This document shows positions 1 to 8,427 of a DNA stretch of 64,000 bases, in pieces; the first letter of the stretch is position 1, and every line of letters begins with the position of its first letter. Source of the stretch: BJ22 sp021298375. GTDB taxonomy: Bacteria > Planctomycetota > Planctomycetia > Pirellulales > Pirellulaceae. Position numbers and translations under genes: made by a program. The notes beneath the pieces are model-generated. The model saw only the letters and a program-made list of their open reading frames with translations, made no database searches and had not been told where the DNA came from. Location: NCBI GenBank assembly GCA_046343015.1, contig JBKDOL010000103.1, forward strand, positions 1 to 64,000, given 5' to 3'.

Positions 1-7
1 GCGATGG

Positions 8-52
8 AAAAGGGGACGGGGGTCAATTCGTGATTTGACCCCCGACCCCATT
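8..52. repeat. GC-rich palindromic repeat, copy 1
   Basis: Inverted repeat with arms GGGGACGGGGGTCAA and TTGACCCCCGACCCC around an 8-base centre, flanked by A-rich and T-rich ends. It starts 9 bases after the stop codon of the minus-strand gene at 62-493. Read on the minus strand it is a GC-rich hairpin followed by TTTT, so it can act as a Rho-independent terminator. One arm base differs from the other copies (GACCCC instead of GTCCCC). Five further copies or variants occur in this window. Confidence 0.85.
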
Positions 53-61
53 TCTTTCCAA

Positions 62-493
62 CTACCAATTGCTCCAGACAACGAACCGCAGGTTATCTTT
101 CGTGAACCTCTCGTCGGTCAGCAAACTGTCAATGATCTTGAATACGACAGACCAATCTGAGTTCGGAAATTCCCCGATCTCAAACCCCGCCTGCTCGACC
201 TCAGCGACCGAAGCATGTGTATACCCGCCGATCTCCTTGGGGTATTGCGAGTCCTGCTCCACCTTACCATGAACGAACTCTGAAACGTCCTCCGGCAAAC
301 CTCGCCCGGCAAACAAGGCATCTTTCATCCGGGCAGGATCGCGAGCAATTTGTTTGGAGAGTCCAAACAGCTTTTCAGAGACCTCATCCCCGGTGTCGAT
401 CAGCGGCGAGAGATTGACGGTCGCGAACCAAATTGGCCTGTCGCTGATCGGACCAGTCGAGGTTTCAATCCACCCCTGAATCCAGTAAGGCAT
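62..493 (-). CDS. Conserved hypothetical small cytosolic protein
   Basis: A 143-residue protein that I do not recognise. It has no signal peptide and no membrane segment. It is acidic and rich in aromatic residues, with an N-terminal Tyr-Trp-Ile-Gln strand and a C-terminal Val-Val-Trp-Ser-Asn-Trp. Composition and codon use are those of a real gene, and the stop is followed after 9 bases by a terminator-like palindrome. It is the first of several small soluble minus-strand genes in this corner, some of which resemble immunity proteins of polymorphic toxin systems. A similar role here is a guess from context only. Confidence 0.6.
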   Translation of the reverse strand: MPYWIQGWIETSTGPISDRPIWFATVNLSPLIDTGDEVSEKLFGLSKQIARDPARMKDALFAGRGLPEDVSEFVHGKVEQDSQYPKEIGGYTHASVAEVEQAGFEIGEFPNSDWSVVFKIIDSLLTDERFTKDNLRFVVWSNW

Positions 494-566
494 ACCTGCT
501 ACTCATCACAAAACAATAAACAATCTCCCCACGCAGGAAGTCGTCAACGAGTTCTCGCTTAGCAAC

Positions 567-794
567 TTAACTACCTGTTCCATCAGGTACGGCAACGGTC
601 AACAGCGACAATCTCTCCGGTTGCTCCAGGTTCACCAGTGGAGCCAAATCACAAAACTCGGCGTAAACCTCCGGACTCAGGCTCCGCTTTCGCTTGATCG
701 CCGTTGCCACCAGCAGGTCCAAAGCCAATTGCCACTCTCCCGCTCTCGTAAACCGCCGCACATCAGCCACTTCAACTGGCGTGAACGCGGGCAA
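567..794 (-). pseudogene. MafI-like small protein, 5' end probably lost
   Basis: The 75-residue frame has the pattern of MafI-type immunity proteins: a helical Glu-Trp-Gln-Leu-Ala-Leu-Asp-Leu-Leu core and then Leu-Ser-Pro-Glu-Val-Tyr-Ala-Glu. The only start available is a TTG at 794. The same frame stays open upstream through a sensible amphipathic stretch (SRERFDRLVDKL) until it enters the palindromic repeat at 827-873, where it meets a TGA. No ATG or GTG lies between. The simplest reading is that the repeat replaced the original start. The family call is from overall pattern and is tentative. Confidence 0.45.
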
Positions 795-826
795 CTTATC
801 AACAAGCCTGTCAAAACGCTCGCGTG

Positions 827-873
827 AAAAAGGGGACGGGGGTCAATTCGTGATTTGACCCCCGTCCCCTTTT
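827..873. repeat. GC-rich palindromic repeat, copy 2
   Basis: Perfect 15-base arms (GGGGACGGGGGTCAA / TTGACCCCCGTCCCC) flanked by A and T runs. It lies 18 bases past the stop of the SIMPL gene (892-1674, minus strand) and immediately upstream of the truncated MafI-like frame. It is suited to work as a terminator in either direction. Confidence 0.9.
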
Positions 874-891
874 CTTTGCTCAGGCGATGAT

Positions 892-1674
892 TTAATCGTC
901 CAACGACTCGCCGCGCAGATAGAATTCGACATTGACGTTCGCCGTTACCTCGATCTGCCCCGGTGCCAAAACTCTTTCGACTCCGTCGTCTGATGGTGTG
1001 AAGACCGCAGCGTTTGTGTTTTGCATCATATTGTACATGCCGCGCGGCTCGCCCGCTTCTTGGATTGATTTGACCGACAGTAGTTTGGCGTCCAGTTCCT
1101 TAGCCATGGCGGTAGCCTTTTCACGCGCCGCGCGAACGGCCTGAATCCGCGCCGCGTCTCGATGCTCGCGAAGCTGACTCGTGGTAAAGAAAACGCCATT
1201 CACCGAGTTGACGCCGTTCTTGATCATCCCCGCATAAATCTGTTCGAATTTGTTCAGATCGACTAGCGTGACCTGAAACTCGCGCGAGGCCTGATAGCCG
1301 ATGGGTTGCGACTGCTTGAACAAATCCTCAACCGCCACAGGGGGACGATTTCGATCGTCGCGCTCCGGCCAGATTGGCTGAATCGTAATTCGGGAAGCTT
1401 GAATGTACTTTGGTTCAATTTGCATTTCTTTAAAGTAGCCTGTGGCTTGCTCGCTGGACTTTTGATTGTGTGCGACGGCTTCATCGAGGGTGGCAAACCG
1501 CGACGTCACCGACGCATTGATGATGGCCAAGTCAGGAGTGACCATGACTCGGGCCGAACCACTCACGGAAATAGAAGGTCGAGGGTCATCAGCTTGAACC
1601 ACCGAGACACAAGACGCCAGCAAAAGCAAAACTGCACACATTTTAAAACCGACCCGCGAACTCGAAACTCTCAT
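892..1674 (-). CDS. SIMPL (DUF541, YggE-like) periplasmic protein
   Basis: A 260-residue exported protein. Residues 1-28 form a signal peptide (hydrophobic run AVLLLLA, likely cleavage after Val-Gln-Ala). The mature part begins ISVSGSARVMVTPDLAIINA, the usual first strand of SIMPL domains. The domain continues with the repeated alternating pattern (FEQIYAGMIKNGVNSVNGVFF) and ends with the VEFYLR strand. SIMPL/YggE proteins form ring-like oligomers in the envelope and are linked to oxidative stress defence; the exact function is unsettled. The gene stands alone between two palindromic repeats. ATG start at 1674. Confidence 0.88.
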   Translation of the reverse strand: MRVSSSRVGFKMCAVLLLLASCVSVVQADDPRPSISVSGSARVMVTPDLAIINASVTSRFATLDEAVAHNQKSSEQATGYFKEMQIEPKYIQASRITIQPIWPERDDRNRPPVAVEDLFKQSQPIGYQASREFQVTLVDLNKFEQIYAGMIKNGVNSVNGVFFTTSQLREHRDAARIQAVRAAREKATAMAKELDAKLLSVKSIQEAGEPRGMYNMMQNTNAAVFTPSDDGVERVLAPGQIEVTANVNVEFYLRGESLDD

Positions 1675-1733
1675 GGTTCATTTCTCCAGGTTTCTTTGCG
1701 AACAACTTCAAACTCGGAACGATAACACCGTTG

Positions 1734-1780
1734 AAAAAGGGGTCGGGGGTCAATTCGTGATTTGACCCCCGTCCCCTTTT
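1734..1780. repeat. GC-rich palindromic repeat, copy 3
   Basis: Same element as at 827-873, with one change (GGGGTCGGGGG) in the left arm. It begins 5 bases beyond the stop of the DUF1877-like gene at 1786-2409, on the side where that minus-strand transcript would end. Confidence 0.9.
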
Positions 1781-1785
1781 GCTCG

Positions 1786-2409
1786 TCAATCGATTAAGAC
1801 CAGTGTACCGCAATTCGCCTGCGTGGCTGCTCGATAGTACTCCTTTAGTTCGCAAAAGTATGCGTGCAGGGCATGAATCTCCCGCCGCTCTTCCGATTTC
1901 TTGTAGAGTTCAGCTGCCAAAAACTTCGCGGTGCCAAAGTGCGCCGCAAGCGAGGAAAATTCAACCGAACTGAGGGCCGCGTGAATTTGCTTGGTGGTAT
2001 CAGCATCACTCCAACAGATTGGGTGGCCTTGGGTTGCCGTTGCTTGCGGATGGATCGGGCCGCTACCGTCAATCGCCATCTCATACAGCCGCCGAGTTGA
2101 GTCGTCCCGAGCAGACTCAGTGAGCAAGTACCGCAGTACCTCGAAGCGTCGGTCGAGGTAGCACATCCGCCACAGCAGTCCTGAGTCGACCGCAAGTAAA
2201 TCGAGCGTCGCCCCGTAAGCCGCTCGCAGTGGACGATCTTCCTCCAGCTGAAAATAGGCCTGAGGATCAGTTACAAACTGCTTCCCCCGTAGCCAAGAGA
2301 GATAATGGTAAACGGCTTGCAACAGGTCTCCGGAGGTCTCTCCGGATTGCACCTGACGAACCAGCGGCCAGTCTTCGGGAAACGCCTGCAATCTACTCTC
2401 TCTCCCCAC
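1786..2409 (-). CDS. DUF1877 (YfbM-like) family protein
   Basis: A 207-residue cytosolic protein. The middle has the DUF1877 hallmark of a short helix ending in a Leu-Arg-Tyr-Leu-Leu-Thr segment (about residues 90-97). The C-terminus matches the family ending, with a long helix (HAYFCELKEYYRAATQ) and a final hydrophobic strand TLVLID. DUF1877 proteins have no established biochemical role and are often found as stray genes or near polymorphic toxin loci. The start is GTG at 2409. The gene precedes a terminator-like palindrome and follows DUF5071 after 36 bases, so the two are probably co-transcribed. Confidence 0.6.
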   Translation of the reverse strand: MGRESRLQAFPEDWPLVRQVQSGETSGDLLQAVYHYLSWLRGKQFVTDPQAYFQLEEDRPLRAAYGATLDLLAVDSGLLWRMCYLDRRFEVLRYLLTESARDDSTRRLYEMAIDGSGPIHPQATATQGHPICWSDADTTKQIHAALSSVEFSSLAAHFGTAKFLAAELYKKSEERREIHALHAYFCELKEYYRAATQANCGTLVLID

Positions 2410-2445
2410 GCTTTCCTCCCGCTCCCAGTCCCAAGGCCTTTTCTC

Positions 2446-2853
2446 TTAATCGCTCAGCCCAAACCCCAAACTGAATAAGGCGTCCCTCGCCACCGCATCG
2501 AGCTCATCCAATCGTTCCGCCGCCGTCGGAGATTCAGCCAGTCGCGTCAACTCATCTCGAAACTGTGTTGCAACGGTCGGCGGCATTTGGCCAATCAGCC
2601 GAACAATGCACCAGTACTTCCACTGCAGGTCATCGCCCGCAAGCACTTCCCGAACGAGTGGAGCGATGGCATCGGGAATCGTCAGCAAAAAATCTCCGAC
2701 CAGTCGCGAGATCGGCCAATTGCCATCTTGTAACCAAGCGAGCAGGTCCTTCAAAACCGGAGCCACGGCCGGGTATCCGAGTGCCACCAACGCGCGGGCG
2801 TTGCCGAAATCGGACTTATCTCGAGGCAAAAGCTGACGCAAGTCTGTTCCCAT
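2446..2853 (-). CDS. DUF5071 domain protein
   Basis: A 135-residue helical protein. It has the DUF5071 signature LLPRDKSDF near the N-terminus and a central LLAWLQDGNWPISRLV, where Trp-Leu-Gln-Asp-x-Asn-Trp-Pro is diagnostic, followed by a HEAT-like C-terminal half. I chose ATG at 2853 over an in-frame TTG 12 bases upstream because the family normally starts close to the LLP motif. Function is unknown; DUF5071 proteins often occur alone, in settings typical of immunity genes. It lies between the zinc-ribbon gene and the DUF1877 gene, all on the minus strand. Confidence 0.85.
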   Translation of the reverse strand: MGTDLRQLLPRDKSDFGNARALVALGYPAVAPVLKDLLAWLQDGNWPISRLVGDFLLTIPDAIAPLVREVLAGDDLQWKYWCIVRLIGQMPPTVATQFRDELTRLAESPTAAERLDELDAVARDALFSLGFGLSD

Positions 2854-2964
2854 GGCTCCGACCAAAAGGGGATCTAGCTGGTCAAGTAACGGCAGAGTCT
2901 CAGGAAAAATCGGGGCGAGGGGCGAATCTCGAAGTGACCTGCACCCATTTCCTCGAAAGGGCGT

Positions 2965-3153
2965 TTAGTGCCTTTTCTTACTTTTCCACGTGCCCCCATA
3001 TTGGTAGTGTCGATTGCCCGGTTTGACAAGCTCGAGGCAGTCCAGACAGACGAAAACCCAAAGACGGCTTTCGTCGAGCCGAATGCGGTAAAGCGTATCG
3101 TCGTTTTTACCGCAGCGCTGGCAGGCTTTGGTGCGAATCCGTTTGACGACCAA
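2965..3153 (-). CDS. Small zinc-ribbon protein coupled to DUF2805
   Basis: A 62-residue basic protein. It opens with VVKRIRTKACQRCGK and has a second Cys-x-x-Cys (VFVCLDC), giving a four-cysteine zinc ribbon, then ends YQYGGTWKSKKRH. The frame is open further upstream, but that extension runs antiparallel to nothing recognisable and overlaps the preceding gene. A TTG at 3153 starts one base after the TGA of the DUF2805 gene, which is ideal for translational coupling and gives the natural N-terminus. I recall this small protein being paired with DUF2805 in other bacteria. Its role is unknown; RNA or DNA binding would fit the basic zinc ribbon. Confidence 0.7.
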   Translation of the reverse strand: MVVKRIRTKACQRCGKNDDTLYRIRLDESRLWVFVCLDCLELVKPGNRHYQYGGTWKSKKRH

Positions 3154-3154
3154 G

Positions 3155-3421
3155 TCAATTGCCTCGTTGATTGGGACAGCGAAAGCGGCCAAACTCGAAA
3201 CCGCGCTTGGCAACATGCTTTGTCGCGCGACCCGCCGTTCTCTCACGCCACATGCGGAAGGAAGAGGGTTTTAATTCGGACCGCATCAAATGAATAACCT
3301 CTCCCGGGGAAAGCCCAAATTGACGCTTGATCGCATCAAAGCTGGTTCGGTCTTCCCAAGCCATCTGGATGACCCGATCTCGGTCTCCGATTGAAAGGTT
3401 CTCTAAGGTTTGTTTTGTCAT
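3155..3421 (-). CDS. DUF2805 (TIGR03643) family protein
   Basis: An 88-residue helix-turn-helix-like protein. The core reads RVIQMAWEDRTSFDAIKRQF, then GLSPGEVIHLMR and a C-terminal LKPSSFRMWRERTAGRATKH, all characteristic of TIGR03643. The ATG at 3421 (MTKQTLENLS) gives the usual family length; the frame is open upstream but unrelated in content. Function has not been established for the family; the fold suggests nucleic-acid binding. Its stop is separated by one base from the start of the zinc-ribbon gene, so the two are made together. Confidence 0.9.
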   Translation of the reverse strand: MTKQTLENLSIGDRDRVIQMAWEDRTSFDAIKRQFGLSPGEVIHLMRSELKPSSFRMWRERTAGRATKHVAKRGFEFGRFRCPNQRGN

Positions 3422-3524
3422 CCGGAAATCTCGCGAAAATCCTCCGGGACAATCCATGGCCAACCGCAGCCCAGAGGTCGTATCTTCTCGCCAAAAGACC
3501 GCATTCTTGGGAAGTGCATAACCC

Positions 3525-3570
3525 AAAAGGGGACGGGGGTCGATTCGTGAATCGACCCCCGTCCCCTTTT
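3525..3570. repeat. GC-rich palindromic repeat, copy 4 (compensated variant)
   Basis: Same outer arms as the other copies, but the inner part reads GTCGATTC-GT-GAATCGAC, so the A:T pair of other copies is replaced by G:C and the palindrome is almost perfect to its centre. It begins 3 bases after the stop of the DUF1501 gene. Confidence 0.9.
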
Positions 3571-3573
3571 CTC

Positions 3574-5073
3574 TCACCCCAAGATCTCGTGAATCACCTC
3601 GCCGTGATCGATCTCCAGCCGCTTGCGGCCCGGGATTTCGAGCCGCCGCGAGTCGAGCCCCAACTGTCGCATGATCGTGGCGTGAATGTCGGTCACGTAA
3701 TGCCGATTTTCCACCGCATGGAAGCCGACCTCATCGGTCGCTCCATGCACGACACCACCTTTTACCCCACCTCCTGCCATCCAGACCGAGAATCCGTAAA
3801 TGTGATGGTCGCGGCCATCACTCCCCTGCGTCCCCGGAGTCCGCCCAAACTCGGTGCCAAACACGACCAGCGTTTCATCCAGCAATCCGCGTCGAGCCAA
3901 ATCCTTCAACAACCCGGCAATCGGCTGATCCACCTGGCGACAATTGCTCTCGTGATTCGCCTTGAGCCCACCATGGGCATCCCACGCGCCCGCTCCACCT
4001 CCTCCATGCTGGACCTGGATGAAGCGCACTCCCCGCTCGACCAACCGCCGCGCGGCAAGCATCTGCTGGGCAAAGTCCCGACAATGAGGCTGGTCGACTC
4101 CATACAGCGAGAGCGTCTCCGCCGTCTCGTCCGAGAAGTCCATCACCTCGGGAATCGAACGCTGCATCCGAAACGCCAATTCATACGACTGAATCCTAGC
4201 CGCCAATGCTGAATCGTCGGGATAGTCGACTGCTCTTAAACGGTCCAGCCGATCGACCAGTTCAAACCCGATTTCCTGAGCCCGCGCGTCACGCTCGATT
4301 TCAGGTCGGCCGTAATCGAGCGGATTGGCCGGGTCGATCCGCAAGGGCACCGCATCGTGGGCCGGCCCCAGATAATGCCCATCCTTTTTGTTCCAGTACT
4401 CGCGAGTCCCCAGCGAAATGAACTGCGGCAAGTTGTCGTTGAGCGAACCCAGGCCGTAGTGCACCCACGCCCCGAGGGTCGGGAATTCGCCATCGAGCAT
4501 GTGACGGCCGGAATGAAACTGAGTCTGCGCTCCATGATTGTCATCGGTAGTGTACATCGAACGGACAATCGCCAGCTGATCAACGCAGCCTCCCAAATGC
4601 GGAAACCAATCGCTGACCGGAATCCCGCTCTCGCCGTAGCGCTTAAAGCCAATCTGTGTCGGGTAGAGCACATTCCGCTGCTGGCCGTTCGCATCGTTGA
4701 CCACGACCACCCGAGCCAGCGCCAGCTTGGAAGGATCCTGCACGCCGGCGTAGGGTGTCTCCGCAATCGTCTTGCCAGCGTATCGATCCAGTTCAGGCTT
4801 GGGATCAAACGACTCGAGATGACTCACGCCACCGTTCATGAACAGCCAGATCACGCTTTTGGCTTTAGGAGCAAAGTGAGGTCGACCGTCAGGGACCCCA
4901 CTGTCAGCCATCGGCATTCCAGCCCAAGCGGCTCGCTCGATACCATCCCGCTGCAGCATCGCGCCCAGGGCCAGCCCGGTAAACCCCATTCCCAAGTCCG
5001 ACAAGAAGCCGCGACGATGCGTTCCCCGACATCGTCCGCCGGAATTCTTCGGACTGCGATTGGTTTGGCTCAT
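3574..5073 (-). CDS. DUF1501 family protein, Tat-exported
   Basis: A 499-residue protein of the DUF1501 family, which belongs to the alkaline phosphatase/sulfatase superfamily and is expanded in planctomycetes. The N-terminus carries a twin-arginine signal (RRGFL at residues 20-24, then a Gly/Ala/Leu-rich stretch). Family blocks are visible: SVIWLFMNGGVSHLESFDPK, the YPTQIGFKRYGESGIPVSDW block, FHSGRHMLDGEFPTLGAWVHYG, and the C-terminal LVVFGTEFGRTPGTQG with DGRDHHIYGFSVWMAGGG. It lies 63 bases downstream of the DUF1549/1553 gene on the same strand, the standard planctomycete pairing. The biochemical activity is not settled; roles in extracellular polymer breakdown are proposed. A palindromic terminator follows the stop. 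Confidence 0.95.
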   Translation of the reverse strand: MSQTNRSPKNSGGRCRGTHRRGFLSDLGMGFTGLALGAMLQRDGIERAAWAGMPMADSGVPDGRPHFAPKAKSVIWLFMNGGVSHLESFDPKPELDRYAGKTIAETPYAGVQDPSKLALARVVVVNDANGQQRNVLYPTQIGFKRYGESGIPVSDWFPHLGGCVDQLAIVRSMYTTDDNHGAQTQFHSGRHMLDGEFPTLGAWVHYGLGSLNDNLPQFISLGTREYWNKKDGHYLGPAHDAVPLRIDPANPLDYGRPEIERDARAQEIGFELVDRLDRLRAVDYPDDSALAARIQSYELAFRMQRSIPEVMDFSDETAETLSLYGVDQPHCRDFAQQMLAARRLVERGVRFIQVQHGGGGAGAWDAHGGLKANHESNCRQVDQPIAGLLKDLARRGLLDETLVVFGTEFGRTPGTQGSDGRDHHIYGFSVWMAGGGVKGGVVHGATDEVGFHAVENRHYVTDIHATIMRQLGLDSRRLEIPGRKRLEIDHGEVIHEILG

Positions 5074-5136
5074 AGATTTACTCGATTCCCGGTACCGATT
5101 GACATTTGAACATTTCGCTCGAGCCGTTTGCTCGCG

Positions 5137-8100
5137 CTATCGCACCGTAATGAAGTCGTTGTGATTGAGCAGTGCCTCGATCAGGTGCACTCGAGATTCA
5201 ACTGCCTGTTCTGCTCCGGCCCCAATCTGCAGTTCACGCCACGCCGCCAAAGCCTTTCGGCACGCGGCCTGCTCTGCCTCCGTAGCATCGCTGGCCAGCA
5301 GCGCATTAAAGGCCCGCGAAATGAACCGTTCGTCTTCGATTGCCGGGTCGCCCGCACCCAACCGCAAAGCGATTCCTCGCGCCGCCTCGATCGCCTGCCG
5401 CGAATTGAACAGTGCCAACGCCTGCTGCGGCACCACGCTTCGGTCGCGGCGGTAACACTCCTGCACACCAGCATCATCAAACGCCGCGAGGAACCGATCG
5501 TGTTCATTATGCGAGTGCACAAAGTAGAGACTGCGGCGTTCGCTTGTGACGGCTTGTTCCAAGGGAAGCGAAGGTCCGCCGCGCGAGGTATCAAGCTTTC
5601 CCGCCAGGCTCAGCAGCGAATCGCGCAGCACCTGCGCCTCCATTCGATTGGTATTCATTCGCCAGAGATAGCGGTTCTCAGGATCTAGCGTCTGATTTGC
5701 TTCAACCCCAGCACTGGCCGAAGACATGCGATACGCCTGACTGGTCACCAGCAAGCGATGCAGATGTTTGAAGCTCCAGCCTGAATCCATGAACTCGACC
5801 GCTAACCAGTCGAGCAGTTCGGGGTGCTCGGTCGGCCGGCCTTTCCGCCCGAAATCGAAAACACTGGGGACAAGCGGCTCGCCAAAATGCCGAGTCCAAA
5901 CGTGATTCACGGCGACTCTCGCCGTCAGCGGATTGCGTCGATCAGCGATCCAATTGGCCAGAGCCGTTCTTCGCCCCGAGCTCGTCGCCGGGAACTCGGC
6001 CGCCGCGGCCGCCTCCGCAGTCTCGGTGGGGCTTTCAACCGACTTGATCGCCCCGCGCAGCGAGACGTAGGACTCGCCTGGATTCTCGATCCGGGCTTCC
6101 GCCTCGGCCCGCTTGGCTTCCGCCGCTGCCATTCGCGCATCGACGTCGGCCGTCACTTCCGGAGTTGTCGGTTGAACTTGGGTCGCAAGCAGGCTCGCTC
6201 GCTCTCGGAGCAGAGCTGCCACAGCGACTGCGGCCTCGCCTGCCTCAACGCGCCGCTGGGCCCGGGCCGCAGCCTGAATCGCCGCCGCAGGATCCGCTTG
6301 CTTTTCAGCCCACCGCAGTCGATCCGCATCACTGGCCAGTTCAAGTGCGTCCAAACGGCGGCCCGCCAGCTCAAGCTCCAGTGCTGCGAGCTCGCGACTT
6401 GCCTCCGCTTCAGCCACACTTGGCTCTCTCGCTGGATCGGTGGCAGCCGGACGCAGCACGGCATCAGAGCCCAGAGGCCTCAGGACCAGCCGCTCCAGCC
6501 GAGCCGTCGCATCGAATGCGATCAGGTGCAGCGTTCCATCCCGGCGGGCGACCGGCATCCGATAGGCAAAGCTCGCCGCGTTATTCACATCGACGTTCAC
6601 CAGCGTGTCTCGCACGCGCACCGTCAGGGTCACCGGTTTGCCCAGCTCGATTGGCAAGCCCTGCATTGCCTCGGCTGGATAATGGTCAGTCCCATCCTGC
6701 CGGTAAGAAAACTGCACCTTGGACCCGCCGGCAACGGCACTCGCATACACGAGGGACTCGGAAGCTCCGGCCCGATCGAACACAATCCCGACCGAACGCC
6801 ACATCGGGCCGTCGAGGATCATGAACTGAAAAGTCGCCTCGAAATCCCGGGGCATCGGGCTTTTCCAGCTTAACTCCCCCCGCGCAGCAGCCGTGCCTGT
6901 CAGTTGCAGTTGCCCGTCGATGATCTCGACCATCCCCGCATCCCGCGACCAGGCCGCCTCATTCATCATCCGAAAATCGGTCTCCACCAGCGGCGGCGTG
7001 CGCTCAGTGGGTGCCGCTGCCGCCGCCGGAGCATGGGCTGCGAGCTCGCGCGCCTTCGCCACTCCCGCTTCCGCCACGACCAACGCTGCCTCGGCCGCAG
7101 CAACCTTCGCCAAGCCAGCATCGCGATGCGCCTGCACGACCGAGGGCTTTAAGCCGGGCCGGTAAGCTTCAGCTGGTAGCGCGACGGGCTTAATCGGAAA
7201 CTCGGCAAATTGCAGCAGCTCGGGCAGTGCAGGCCGAAGCGGCTCGTCTTTCACCGGCTGCTTGGAATCCCCACGTAAATAACGATAAGTCGGCGCCTCG
7301 AGCTGACAGTCAAACACGCGGGGCAGTCCATCCGACTCGACTTCCGTCTTTCCCGTGACGAAGTCTGTCCGAATCTGATAGGGCTCGAAGAACGCCCGCA
7401 GCTGATAATACTCGACGGTTGAAACCGGATCGTACTTGTGGTCATGGCAGCGGGCGCAATTCAGGGTCAGCCCCAGGAACGCTTTGCCGGTGTGCTCGAC
7501 CGTTTCATCCAGCCAGGTATCGCGATTGAACTTGAAATAATTCCGCACCAAATAGCCAGTGGCACGTAGTTTATCCGGCTCGGTCGGATAGAGTTCGTCG
7601 GCGGCGAGCATCTGTCGAATCATCTCGTCATAAGGCAGGTCCGCCGCGACGGAGTCGACAATCCAGTCTCGCCACCGCCAAATGTGCTTTTGGCTATTGC
7701 GGACCTCTGCGCCCAGTCCCCACCAATCGCTGTACCGCCACACGTCCATCCAGTGCCGAGCCCACCGCTGGGCGTAGCGCTCGTCCGCCAGCAGCCGATC
7801 GACTGTGGCCTGATATGCGGCTTCGCTCGGGTCGGCCGCAAACGCTTCCAGTTCTGCGAGCGTCGGGGGAAGGCCGATGAGATCCAAATAGAGCCGCCGC
7901 AGCAGTAACCTGGGCTCAGCCGGCCTAGCCGCATTCAAGCCTCGCTCGGCCCGTTTGGCAGTCAGAAAGGCGTCCACGGGATGGAGCGATTCGGCCGGTG
8001 TCTCAGGAACTTCGGGACGCACTGGGGCACGAAACGCCCAGTGTTCTCGCGGATCAGCTTCGGGTTTGTCGTCGGCTGGGGCAGGTGCCCCTGCTTCAAT

Positions 8101-8427
8101 CCAGGCTTTGAGCGCGGCAATCTCTTCGCCGGTCAGCGGAGCTCCCTCGTGCCCCGGTGGCATCCGCGTTTCCGGATCGGCATCCGAGACTCGCCCCAAA
8201 ATCGCACTCGCCGCCGAGTCACCCGGTACGACGATTCCAGCTTCGTCGGTCATTGCCGCAACGGTGTCGACTCGCAAGCCGGCCTCGGCCTTGAGCGCCC
8301 CGTGGCAAGCATAACAGCGAGCTGCGAGCACTGGCTTGACATCACGCGCGTAATCCACGTCGCTCGGTGCATCGAGCGTAAGAGCCAGCAACAAAGCCAG
8401 AGTTAACCAATTCGATGGGAACATCAA
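5137..8427 (-). CDS. PSCyt1-DUF1549-DUF1553 cytochrome-type protein
   Basis: A 1096-residue exported protein. A signal peptide (residues 1-20) is followed by a planctomycete cytochrome c-like domain with one haem site, C38-Y-A-C41-H42, then the DUF1549 domain (from about HPVDAFLTAKRAERGL through the HCxRCHDHKYDP-type second motif, here CARCHDHKYDP). A central module of about 350 residues includes a concanavalin-like sandwich (RDFEATFQFMILDG) and long Ala-rich coiled helices. DUF1553 closes the protein (NPLTARVAVNHVWTRHFGEP, then YRMSSA and the RRSLYF region). The two CxxCH-type sites suggest haem binding at the cell surface. It is co-oriented with DUF1501 downstream and probably forms an operon with it. 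Confidence 0.95.
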   Translation of the reverse strand: MMFPSNWLTLALLLALTLDAPSDVDYARDVKPVLAARCYACHGALKAEAGLRVDTVAAMTDEAGIVVPGDSAASAILGRVSDADPETRMPPGHEGAPLTGEEIAALKAWIEAGAPAPADDKPEADPREHWAFRAPVRPEVPETPAESLHPVDAFLTAKRAERGLNAARPAEPRLLLRRLYLDLIGLPPTLAELEAFAADPSEAAYQATVDRLLADERYAQRWARHWMDVWRYSDWWGLGAEVRNSQKHIWRWRDWIVDSVAADLPYDEMIRQMLAADELYPTEPDKLRATGYLVRNYFKFNRDTWLDETVEHTGKAFLGLTLNCARCHDHKYDPVSTVEYYQLRAFFEPYQIRTDFVTGKTEVESDGLPRVFDCQLEAPTYRYLRGDSKQPVKDEPLRPALPELLQFAEFPIKPVALPAEAYRPGLKPSVVQAHRDAGLAKVAAAEAALVVAEAGVAKARELAAHAPAAAAAPTERTPPLVETDFRMMNEAAWSRDAGMVEIIDGQLQLTGTAAARGELSWKSPMPRDFEATFQFMILDGPMWRSVGIVFDRAGASESLVYASAVAGGSKVQFSYRQDGTDHYPAEAMQGLPIELGKPVTLTVRVRDTLVNVDVNNAASFAYRMPVARRDGTLHLIAFDATARLERLVLRPLGSDAVLRPAATDPAREPSVAEAEASRELAALELELAGRRLDALELASDADRLRWAEKQADPAAAIQAAARAQRRVEAGEAAVAVAALLRERASLLATQVQPTTPEVTADVDARMAAAEAKRAEAEARIENPGESYVSLRGAIKSVESPTETAEAAAAAEFPATSSGRRTALANWIADRRNPLTARVAVNHVWTRHFGEPLVPSVFDFGRKGRPTEHPELLDWLAVEFMDSGWSFKHLHRLLVTSQAYRMSSASAGVEANQTLDPENRYLWRMNTNRMEAQVLRDSLLSLAGKLDTSRGGPSLPLEQAVTSERRSLYFVHSHNEHDRFLAAFDDAGVQECYRRDRSVVPQQALALFNSRQAIEAARGIALRLGAGDPAIEDERFISRAFNALLASDATEAEQAACRKALAAWRELQIGAGAEQAVESRVHLIEALLNHNDFITVR

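Noticed and set aside
8..3570. Possible CRISPR array from the repeated 45-bp element
   Set aside because: Copies are 0.8-1.7 kb apart with genes between them, and are palindromes with A/T tails. There are no regular spacers and no cas genes.
5824..6873. 349-residue plus-strand frame
   Set aside because: Antisense of the DUF1549/1553 protein.
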